This document shows, one piece after another, positions 45,455 to 54,800 of a DNA stretch of 64,000 nucleotides. Every line of letters starts with the position of its first letter. The first letter of the stretch is position 1. A program made the translations under genes and the position numbers. The stretch covers positions 124,001-188,000 of the forward strand of contig JAIXMF010000010.1 in the NCBI GenBank assembly GCA_025201365.1. The letters run 5' to 3'. A model generated the notes under the pieces. The model saw nothing but the letters and a program-made list of their open reading frames with translations, did no database searches and was not told the origin of the DNA. Source of the stretch: Syncephalis plumigaleata (lineage: Eukaryota; Zoopagomycota; Zoopagomycetes; Zoopagales; Piptocephalidaceae).

Positions 45455-46695
45455 TTAGATATCACCGGCATCATCGGCCATGTCCTACAGCAAAATACAC
45501 GATATGTTGTGATGTGATTAGTATGGGCTTATGAGATGTGGCTAGTCGATTACCTTGGGCTCTTTAGGTTCTTGATCCTCGCCATACTGTATCGCATTAT
45601 CAATATGCGATAAAACATACTCGATCGAGTCTTCCTCACGAATATTCAATGGAATAAAGCCTACCATATTGTAATCTTCCACCTAGGATATGTGCACATA
45701 TAGCTGATTAGTAGGCAGCAATAGCATCATTGATCACCCGTACCAATTGTACAATTGCTTCATTAAGCCGAGTAAACTTTGTGCTGCCCCGATAACTATT
45801 ATCCTCTTGCAACAAGGATGGATCTGCATTAAGATACCTAGACAGTATGCGTTATTAACATGCCATCAACAACGGGACACTCTTGTTACTCACCGATCCA
45901 GCTCTGGTTCTGGCATACCGGCCATCAAATCCATTTTAGACATGACATTAATGTGTGGAATCTCAAGCTGGATCATTGCTGACATGGCACTAAGCGTGCC
46001 TGAAAAGTATTTACTCTTATCGACCATAAACTGACTCTCGAGTACGTAAACACCGCAGATGGCATAGCCTTGTCGCTTTAGATGATCAGTTAGCGTACGC
46101 ATGTAGGGGAAGTGCGTATACAGTTCAATTTGACCTAATAGAACCAACATTAGTGTAATGCACCATATGGATGCATCCTATAGTCAATCACCTGGACAGT
46201 CGAATATCAAGTAGTCATCCTCGAAATCACCCAATGCATCATCAAGCCAGTCTAGATTCTCTAGCAAATACTCGAAGCAGTAGATGAGACCGCCATTAGG
46301 TCCAAGATGCAACTCCTCCATCACATCCTCTAATGAGATTAAATCGCGAATATCTAACCGGAATACTCGTCAATAATGACGTGGATATCCATTGGAGTTA
46401 GTCCACCTACCCACAGCCGGTGTATACTCGAACTTTTCCGCTGCAGGATCCAGATTCACCAAGTGAACAGTACGTTTGATAGTCTCACTATGTTGAAGCA
46501 TAGTCCTACAATAGGTGGACTACTAAGCGTTAGACTGATCGCGTAAACTATTTCCATACCGTCTACCACACCTACCTTGCCACTGCCCGCAGGTCCAATG
46601 ACTAATTGACAGTATTTACCCCTACATGTAATGGAATAACAGTAGATTATTAGTAGCAAATAGTGGAGACATATACAAACAAGTAGTATTTACAT
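45455..46695 (-). CDS. GPN3: GPN-loop GTPase 3
   Basis: A GPN-loop GTPase acting with GPN1 in assembly and nuclear import of RNA polymerase II. 270 residues from eight exons: 46694-46695, 46576-46621, 46411-46519, 46192-46353, 45894-46134, 45744-45837, 45554-45682, 45455-45484. Motifs: [15 protein letters not shown] (P-loop), [12 protein letters not shown], the diagnostic [36 protein letters not shown] (NKxD-like) and [17 protein letters not shown], matching human GPN3 along its length. The start codon itself is split: exon 1 gives AT and exon 2 gives G, so ATG exists only after splicing. The methionine-glycine start this yields fits the family exactly. Confidence 0.94.
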
Positions 46696-46807
46696 TCTAT
46701 ATGAATTTTATACGACAAGGAATAAAAAGAATGAATTGAGTATCCATTATCCATTATTTTTATGTTTTATTTTCATTACTTTATAGTATTTTCGCGTATA
46801 CACCAAT
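46696..46807. promoter_or_regulatory. Short bidirectional promoter, GPN3 / CD2BP2
   Basis: Only 112 bp separate the divergent start codons. The GPN3 side has AAAATTCATATAG with a TATAAAA stretch near 46709-46715; the other side is T-rich. Shared control of the two genes is likely. Confidence 0.5.
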
Positions 46808-48082
46808 ATGAAACGACATACTGACTCTGGCACGCTAACAGACGCTAAAAAAGTTCGCTTTGGAAACGCGGATACACCTAATGACGACGATCATGACGAA
46901 TTTGATCATGAATCACAGCTGGAAGAGCGTAAAACACGTCGTGGTGCAGTAAGAGTGGAAGGATACGACAATCCGTCGAGTGACAGTGAGGACGGCGGTC
47001 AGGCCAGCGAGGATGACGAGCTGACACGGCGTGACATAGAAGAGGAAACGCCGGCTGATCAGGAACCGCCAGCGGCAAATGACGATGACGTTGATATGTT
47101 TGCGGATGAACCGGTAAATACCAATAACAGCAGGACGACAAACAACAAGCAAAAGAAGGGAAAGTCAACGAAAAATGGAATCCTTGGCGATGATGATGAT
47201 GATAATGAGGACGGCCAGGATTATACGTCTTACGATTATTACGATCCAAGTGCAGGCGAATATAAGATTGAAGCGTTCAATTTACGCGCTGAACTGGAGG
47301 AAGGAAAATTCGATGAAAGCGGCACTTATATCCAGAATGCGCAAGACCCGCAGCGATTCCATGACAGCTGGCTTGAAGGCGTATCCGAGGAAGATATTAA
47401 TAAGGCGCATGAAGCGCATAGGCGTCGTGAGCAGGAATTGCGCCAGCGTCTTGCTCAGGAAGAACGCAAGATTGATGATGTTGCCGGGGCAACTCGTGCC
47501 GCACAACTTGACCTACTTGACTACTTGCAGGAAGATGAGACGGTGAATGCAGCGTTAAAACGACTAGGCGGTGGTATAAAGCGTAAGAAGTATGGCAATA
47601 GTCGCAAGTATAAGCAGCAACAGTCAGCGATGACGGAAGAGTCGAATGAAATGGATGCGGTTAATGCGACAAATATTGAGCAACGACACAGTATCGAGCT
47701 ATTAACCGGACTATGCGATCGACTAATGTCCTTGGGCCATTTAGACGTGTATGATTGGACGGCTGATCACATACGACGTGATCTTGAAAAGCAGGGCGTA
47801 GTAATGCCGGAGCCTGCAACAACAGCAACAGCAACAACCGCCACTTCTATGGGACAAATGGCAGAGAGCGAATTTATGGTAACTGGCACTACGGATGATA
47901 GCAAGGATGATCAACGGCAATGGGAGTTCAAATGGACGGCCGATGCGACAGATATACACGGTCCTCATTCTACGGCAGAGATACGTGCCTGGACATCGTA
48001 TGGCTACTTTAATCCGGATGTGTTAATACGACAACTTGGTGAAGCTGAATTCTCCCCGATTGCTGAACTAAATATCAATTAA
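46808..48082 (+). CDS. LIN1: GYF-domain spliceosome protein (CD2BP2/U5-52K, yeast Lin1)
   Basis: An intronless 424-residue homologue of CD2BP2, a U5 snRNP-associated protein. Its start KKVRFGNADTPNDDD and the acidic first half (repeated Asp/Glu runs) are typical. The central block DYYDPSAGEYKIEAFNLRAELEEGKFDESGTYI and DSWLEGV are the most conserved family segments. Helical Arg/Glu/Gln sequence follows (RRREQELRQRLAQEER), then LLDYLQEDETVNAALKRLGGG, and the C-terminal GYF domain: WEFKWTADATDIHGPHSTAEIRAWTSYGYF, where GYF appears as GYF in SYGYF. The domain binds proline-rich splicing factor tails. Frame clean. Confidence 0.94.
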   Translation: MKRHTDSGTLTDAKKVRFGNADTPNDDDHDEFDHESQLEERKTRRGAVRVEGYDNPSSDSEDGGQASEDDELTRRDIEEETPADQEPPAANDDDVDMFADEPVNTNNSRTTNNKQKKGKSTKNGILGDDDDDNEDGQDYTSYDYYDPSAGEYKIEAFNLRAELEEGKFDESGTYIQNAQDPQRFHDSWLEGVSEEDINKAHEAHRRREQELRQRLAQEERKIDDVAGATRAAQLDLLDYLQEDETVNAALKRLGGGIKRKKYGNSRKYKQQQSAMTEESNEMDAVNATNIEQRHSIELLTGLCDRLMSLGHLDVYDWTADHIRRDLEKQGVVMPEPATTATATTATSMGQMAESEFMVTGTTDDSKDDQRQWEFKWTADATDIHGPHSTAEIRAWTSYGYFNPDVLIRQLGEAEFSPIAELNIN

Positions 48083-48353
48083 GTATTTGCGAACACGTTT
48101 CTTAGTATGTGTATATATCAATTTAATAAACGTATTCTATTCTTTAGTATTAAAATAAACCACTTTGTATTAAGACAATTCGTATTATTTTACAGTGTCA
48201 ATTTGGGATACATGCTGCATATAGCTTGTTCTGGTATGACGTTGCACGGTAGTATTACTTCGTTTACGGCAGCAATGATCAGTCAGGATTGTTGTGACTA
48301 CAGCCCTAATCATGACATTAGTAAATTTGCAATTAAGTGTACAGGAGTTCTCC

Positions 48354-49166
48354 TTACCAGTCCACGGCAAATAGAATATCCTGGTTAGCTCCCTCGATAT
48401 GGGAAAGAACGACAATGACACAGATGATATTGCACAACAGCGCTAGACACATTGTTTGTATGCCCTCGCGCGTTAGACGCTTCCATATTTCGGAACCAAA
48501 TAGCTTATATTGCTTGTAGGCTACGTAGCAGAATATAGTAGAGAATACAATGTTAAATGGAACGTTAATGCCCACCCAGTACCACATCGTGAATGATGGG
48601 TAATGAACTGTGCATCCTAGCTGTGGCTCCACGGTGATGTAAAAGTAGACGATTGACAAAAATGGATAACCAACAGGTGGCAGTGTCAGTGCAATCCCAA
48701 TGTATAGAACCCATTTGTGTTGCATTAGTACTAGGTATGCCTTGTGAAGTAAAATAAGGTTGTTGCAAAGTATGGAAATACTTATGCTAACGTCCAGTCC
48801 CCAGACACCTATTCGACAGTTGAGTTTCTCTGCAGCTGGTACGAGTAGGTAGATTACCACCATTATCATGTTAAAGAAGGAAGCCGTAAAGGAGCAGTAC
48901 AAAGGCAAGGTGCGCTGTCTCAATAGAAGCGCCCTTGCTGTCATAGTAAGATTTCGAGCAAATAAACACATAGAAAGTGTAGCAAACACAGTTTCGATTT
49001 GTATGCCGGTAAACCGTCTACGTTGCTCATGCTGATCTCCAGATGCTGCCATCAAATAATCGGCAATGCTTGTTTCACCCGATGGATGCAGTGGAATACC
49101 AGCTATTCTAACAGCGGTCTCTATCCATTCCGTCTCTTTTGGATCATTGTAATTAATAACTGGCAT
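48354..49166 (-). CDS. Orphan polytopic membrane protein (intact paralogue)
   Basis: An intronless 270-residue protein that I do not recognise. A soluble N-terminus of about 55 residues (MPVINYNDPKETEWIETAV, then AASGDQHEQRRRFTG) precedes six or seven hydrophobic segments: near residues 60-78, 90-112, 120-145, 150-175, 190-220 and 238-258. The inner loop near the end reads YKQYKLFGSEIWKRLTREG. The layout recalls a small receptor or channel, but no class motif is present. Two broken relatives lie at 39647-40443 and 49590-50030. Presence of one full-length copy with clean frame suggests it still works. Confidence 0.8.
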   Translation of the reverse strand: MPVINYNDPKETEWIETAVRIAGIPLHPSGETSIADYLMAASGDQHEQRRRFTGIQIETVFATLSMCLFARNLTMTARALLLRQRTLPLYCSFTASFFNMIMVVIYLLVPAAEKLNCRIGVWGLDVSISISILCNNLILLHKAYLVLMQHKWVLYIGIALTLPPVGYPFLSIVYFYITVEPQLGCTVHYPSFTMWYWVGINVPFNIVFSTIFCYVAYKQYKLFGSEIWKRLTREGIQTMCLALLCNIICVIVVLSHIEGANQDILFAVDW

Positions 49167-49589
49167 GGTGATAATAATAATAATAATAATAATAGTAATG
49201 GAGGATAAGGGAAGGCAGGCGGTATGTAGTTTAGATATTAAATATAAAACAAAGAGAACGAACGAGAGACCATGTACCTTTTAGCGAATGTACGTTTAAC
49301 CGGTAGATTGAAATAGTGCTAACCAGTCACACTGTGCTGGATCGCACTCAATGCGGCATTATAGCTCGGTGATAGCATTGGGGACAAACTGGTTTATGCA
49401 GTATATAGCAGAGGCGATCTCACACGAATTGAAAGACCATTCAAAACGCTCTATCGAATCACAATATGGCATGCGCTTTCACCGCACATTTCCTAATCTA
49501 GTTGTCTGCAGATTAGGCTGATGGCCACAAACGTATATGTTTTACGGAGTGCGTTTAAACATGATACTGACAACACCATAGAATTACTA
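49167..49589. other. Spacer with ATA microsatellite
   Basis: An ATA trinucleotide run lies at 49169-49195 directly upstream of the orphan membrane gene. Nothing else is seen in the rest. Confidence 0.5.
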
Positions 49590-50030
49590 ATTGTTGAATT
49601 CCGCCTTTATTACTTTGCAGCGCTGGGTCAATATAGTTGTACCCGTAGTCCTACTAATAAATTTAGATAGATGCGTATTCATCTCTCTCGTAATAGCACT
49701 TATCATGTTCATGTTAGCCTTATCGATATGCACAGTAATAACGATAGTTGCACGAACCATGTTGCGTGACAATACTAGCCACGTTGTTTGCAAGCCATCT
49801 CTTGCTTGACGTCTCCATATTTCGGAATCATATAGCTTATATTGCTTGTAAGTTATATAACAAATATACCAGAGAATACCGCATTAACTGTCGCATTATC
49901 GGCCATCTAATACCATGGCATAACAATACAATCGTTAATAGTGACATGTACGCAGCATAGTCTCCATTAGGTAACATCGATTCATCGTAGTGCAATATCA
50001 CCATGTAACAACACGACATTTGCAGTATTT
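49590..50030 (-). pseudogene. Orphan polytopic membrane protein, decayed third copy
   Basis: A 3' fragment similar to 48354-49166. Shared blocks are an AAGCAATATAAGCTAT stretch (minus strand, near 49835), ATTCCGAAATATGGA and the C-terminal part that reads QTTWLVLSRNMVRATIVIT, followed by HIDKANMN where the intact copy has HIEGANQD. Upstream, MPWY, ADNATVNAVFSGIF match TMWYW and NVPFNIVFSTIF in another frame, with stops in between (for example after MPWY and after the FVI that follows GIF). The 5' half is missing. A pseudogene. Confidence 0.7.
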
Positions 50031-50200
50031 CGTGGCTGTCATCTAGATACGTAAAAGCTTGACAACTATTAATAAATAAACCATACTAGTTAGCATACAC
50101 GAGTGTAAATGTGCTCCGCGTTGATATCTACCGATGTTGTAGTGCAAAAAAGACGTGGTAGACGTATGCAGCGCGCGTCAAAATGTTTGTAGAATAAAGC

Positions 50201-50208
50201 AAAAAAGA
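50201..50208 (-). terminator. RNA polymerase III terminator
   Basis: On the minus strand TCTTTTTT follows the tRNA-Glu 3' end by one base or less. It is the only T run of four or more downstream of the 5S rRNA and tRNA genes. Confidence 0.8.
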
Positions 50209-50280
50209 TTCCGCATCGGGGAATTGAACCCCGGCCCTGGCGGTGAGAGCGCCATATCCTAACCACTAGACGAATGCGGA
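50209..50280 (-). tRNA. tRNA-Glu (CTC)
   Basis: A 72-nt tRNA with acceptor stem TCCGCAT/ATGCGGA and discriminator A. The D arm has GTCTAGTGGTTAGGAT (A box), the anticodon arm is GGCGCTCTCACCGCC with anticodon CTC, and the T arm has GGGTTCAATTCCC (B box). The body is nearly identical to eukaryotic tRNA-Glu. No intron. It lies 11 bp after the 5S rRNA gene, in the same direction. Confidence 0.97.
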
Positions 50281-50291
50281 TGGTTGTTGTA

Positions 50292-50407
50292 ACTACATTA
50301 CCCGAGATTCCCGCGTGGTCTCCCACCGCAGTACTAAGGGGGCGCGGCCTGGCTTAACTTCGGAGATCGGACGGGATCCGGTGCTTTTTAGGCGCTATGA
50401 ACGTAGT
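50292..50407 (-). rRNA. 5S ribosomal RNA
   Basis: A 5S rRNA gene of about 116 nt read on the minus strand. The ends pair (ACTAC... with ...GTAGT). Conserved blocks in order: GATCCCGTCCGATCTCCGAA, GTTAAGCCAGG (A box region), TTAGTACTGCGGTGGGAGACC (C box region) and GCGGGAATCTCGGGT. These are the internal TFIIIA-dependent promoter elements. There is no T run directly after it; instead 11 bases (TACAACAACCA) lead into tRNA-Glu. End positions are accurate to a base or two. Confidence 0.95.
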
Positions 50408-51878
50408 TGAAATGTTTTCGGTTATGGACATGGCGTTCTGCTTGTTAATTTTTGACAAAATTTGAAAAAATTAGTAATTTTGCGTATTTTTATAGTAGAA
50501 TAGAACGAGTTAGCATAATAGAATGTTATGTTACTTGTTAATGATGTATGTAGTCTGTTGTGAATAAATAAATCGCATTATTTAGTAATATTTACCAATT
50601 ATAGTGCTAATAATTACGTTATGCACCATATAATTTACCGTAAACGCGGCGTAATATGCGCTATATCTACTACAAACTGTAACTAGCAATTGCTATACTT
50701 GCATTTATAATCGTAATTGGTAGTACATGTATAGGATAATAAAAGCTTGTTACCACTTGCAAGTTACGAATATTATCGGTAATACACGAAAGCTCGTCAT
50801 GTGCAGTCTATTCATATGCCTTTTTTAATGCCATGCACCCGCCAATGTCCATGTGCGATAAGACTATAAACACTATTCATTGATCACGCTACAACTGCAA
50901 CGTTCTTGTTATTACACACGCATACACACACACACGTACGCACACGCACACACGCTTTATTTGATAGAATAGCACGCTGGTCTGTATTTCCTATGGTGGT
51001 GGACTTGTACCGACGAAATACTATACAATATCAGCTGTACTGTCGCCGACTCCTTTATCTCTTTCACCTTGCGATTACCCAAGCCTCTCACTCTCTCGCT
51101 TACTCTCTCCCTAACTCCCTCACTTACTCCCTCACTCTTGCTACCCTCTATAACCTACCTCGCGTTTCTTCCTTAACGCAACCCGTGTCCGCCTTTTTTT
51201 CATTTCTAGTCTGTGTTATATCCTCCGTACTTTGCGGTATTTGACCGCTCTTTTTATTTCCACTTAAAATTGCTATATCCGCTCATTCTAAATAGTCTTT
51301 TTTCAAACTATAGCTTTTCATCATCGTTAATACACTCAATCTACATCTAGCAGCAACAACAGTAGTAGCAACAATAGCAGCAATTATTAGCTGGTATATC
51401 GTATACAACAACTTCTTAGAGTAAAAAGGTATGTATGCTAATTATTGTATCGGCGATAACTCAGCGAATGTCGTGAATTCCACTCACACCGCACGCTCCT
51501 CGATATCTATGCATTCTTTATTGATATAGGCCTCTGGTACCACGGTTATCCTAGGCACGTGTCGGTGGCAAATACGTTGCCATCCTACGTAGAACGTCTT
51601 GTTGTTGTATTTGCCAAAATATTATCTACGGGTGCTTGGTAACTCGTGTTTCTATATCCATCATCATATTTGCCGGTCGGCATATTACTAAACTATTCGG
51701 TAAGATATTAATTGAGCCATAGTTGATATGCTATCATTGTTGCTAATATTTGATAATGAATCAATTGCTTCGTATTTGTAATAACTTGTTCGACACGACT
51801 ACTCAACCATCATCTATCGATTTAATTAGAAATTGATCGTTTGTTACATAATTAGCGGATACACACGAATATTCTGGC
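50408..51878. other. Intergenic region with probable 5' UTR intron
   Basis: About 1.5 kb without a coding gene. CA repeats lie near 50918-50955 and CTCACT-type repeats near 51085-51135. Near 51427 a GTATGT donor, and near 51855 an ATTAG acceptor, would remove a leader intron from the RA-PH gene, whose ATG is at 51879. The open frame 50906-51244 is Leu/Ser-rich from CT repeats and is not taken as a gene. Confidence 0.4.
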
Positions 51879-54800
51879 ATGACCGAATACTGTGACGGCG
51901 GGATAGCTCAAAATGTCGTGTCTAGAGCTGCGGGTCATAGACGCACGGCTACAGCAGCATCTGCCACGGCATCTACTCCTATGCCATCCCTCGTGTCCGC
52001 CGTTGCTTCAACAAATTCAAAGCGTCGTTTAAAGCGCGCCACTACACCGTTTATCGTGTCGATTGCTGAACCGGAAGTGACTCAAGTTCATGAACACGTA
52101 TACTACATGACAGATCCAGAAGCCGATAGCGATAATGAACCTATTCCAGGCGCATCCATTGTCGACACATTATCATCATCATCATCGTCCTCGTCATCGG
52201 ATAGTGATAATGATGATAATGATAGCGCTAATAGTTTGGATTATTACGTGCGTCGACGTACCATAAAAGGTAAAGACGATCGAGCAACTAGGCAGCATAA
52301 GCGTAATGAACCTAGGTCAGCGTTCTTACGCAGTAAATCACCACCACCGCCATCACGGCCGATACGCTCCGAGAAAAGAATACAAAGCGAGGGTCGCACA
52401 CGTCCTAGAATGACTGCGTCAGAAATGCGTGTCAATAGCACTGGACATGTAAATGGTGGTGAAACGCAGAGCAATACGTTAAAAACCGAAAATCATGTAA
52501 GGCCACGTAGTTCAAGTGTTTCTGCGGCAGAGTCGACCACCGTCACTAGTAGAATGCTATCTAAGCATAGCAAATCAACGGAATCACCATCGAAGGCATC
52601 GGCCAAGCTAAATAGATTGTTAGAATCAGCCAACGCCTTCAACGTGGATAGCGAACAAAGTGATGATAATAATAGTGGTGGTGGCAAGAAGAATAAGCAT
52701 AATCTGGCTGATGATTCAAGCGACAATTCAGAACCAATAGCCAATCTAAGCAGTAAATTCGCTATGAAACTCGCCAAACTCAATACTAATCCAGCTGTGT
52801 TGGCTCATGGTGCAACGAACAACGCTAATCAAGGATCGACCACTCAAGCTGCCACTAATAGTACATCACCAATCCTACCGGCAACTTCTATGGTAATGTC
52901 ACCAGAACCTGTTACCTCACCATCATTAGTACCGCGTGCACTACCACTATCCGAAATTGTCCCATCCACTAGTAGTAGCAGTAATGGTAACAGTAGTAGC
53001 GAAAGTGAGGATACATCAGAGGAAGACACCGACTCCGGGTCCAATATTCAGAATCCACACTTGTCTACAAATAGTCGATATACTAGCGGTGCTTTATCGT
53101 CATCTCCATCTCATCAACGAGCAATGACGGCGGCAGCACGTCCGCCGGTTAATCCAAGTATTACTTCATGGCTAAACGGTATTCAATCACCACCGTTACC
53201 TGTTCCAACCACGAGTACTAGTAGTTATAATGGTAATAACAGTGGCTCACTTTCATATCCACTACGTCCACCGGATTCCAGTTCAGATGATGACAATGCT
53301 GACGCTGACGATGATAATGCTGCTGACGACGACGATGATGACGACGATGACGACAAGGATAGTAGTCATGCCTTGAACAATAAGGCAGCGACTGATTCAG
53401 ATGACGAAGTAATCGGACGATACTCGACGAAACCCGCGCGTGTCCCACCTGCTCCATTAGCAATAAAAACGGTCTCGTCAGCATCTACTACGGACAGTGC
53501 CGATCTACCGCTTATTAGTAGTTTAAATAACAACAACAACAACAATAGTACAACAGTACCTGCTAATAGTAGCCCACTATCACCGCATGCATTGCATCGT
53601 AGTACCATTACCTCCATGACTAATAGTCGTCAGCAGCATGAATATACTAGTAATCGTAATCCGCCTGCTTCGCATAAACCACGACGTGAAGCATCCTATG
53701 ATCCAACTGCATCACGACGTAAACATTCCATGGAGAATGTACGTGATATTAATTTGAGCAGCACTAGTACAATGCCTGCTACAAGTGCAGGTTGTCGTAA
53801 TCCAGGTAAACGACAAGATCTGGTAAGCAACATCATCATCATCGTCATCATTAGCATTCTTACTTACATGTACAATAAATTAGCGCCCAACATTCTCGCC
53901 ACCATCATCTTTACCACCGGATTCACCGACATTTATGCCATTATCAGGAGGTGGATCACCTTTGTTACGTCCAGCAATGCTAAGGGTATCGTCTAACCAT
54001 CAGCAATCAGTACGACGAGTAGGAAGTGGTGTGTTGTCAGGACCATCCTCTCCATCTTCCATTGCATCGGCGAGTGAAGATGACGATGTTGCATTAGGTC
54101 ATCGTAATCCGGAAATACGCCGTCATGCTAGTAGTAATGGATTAAATCGACTTACTAGTCCAACAGGCGCTGTTGCAGTAGGCAAACCATCGACTCATCT
54201 ACGACGAGTGACGCGTGATCGCGAGGAACGTCGTGCAGCTGCCGAACCACGTCGATTAATTGATAATACCGAACGGCGCAGTAAGCGTGAAAAGGAACGT
54301 CGACAAGCTGAAGAAGTGCGACGACACAATGAACGTAGTAAACATTATGATCGTCATCGTAAAATGTTGGATTCCGAGGAAGATGGTCCGCGTACTAGAT
54401 CGGTTGAACGACGTGCAAATGCGCCAGAAGCACCGGTAACATTATTAAACATGACAACAACAACACCAACTGCTGCTATTACTACGAGCAATACTGCCAG
54501 TAATGGCAATAGTAATAATAGCAATACAAAAGCTACACTAATCTCGATGGTTAATAGTACCAATGGTAATACACAGCGAGTACGTGGATCACGTCCTAGT
54601 ACTGAACGTGAATCGGATACACGACGTCAAGAGCGTAGCACCGCATCTAACAATCAACCGACTGCCACGACATACACTACTGATAGCGAGGAGAAACGCG
54701 TTGAACGGAAACCATCACGTCGTTCTAGTACTCGCTCGAATGATAGATCCCGTCGTGGTGACAACTATGGCAATGGACATAATGCAGCATTGGCACCGCC

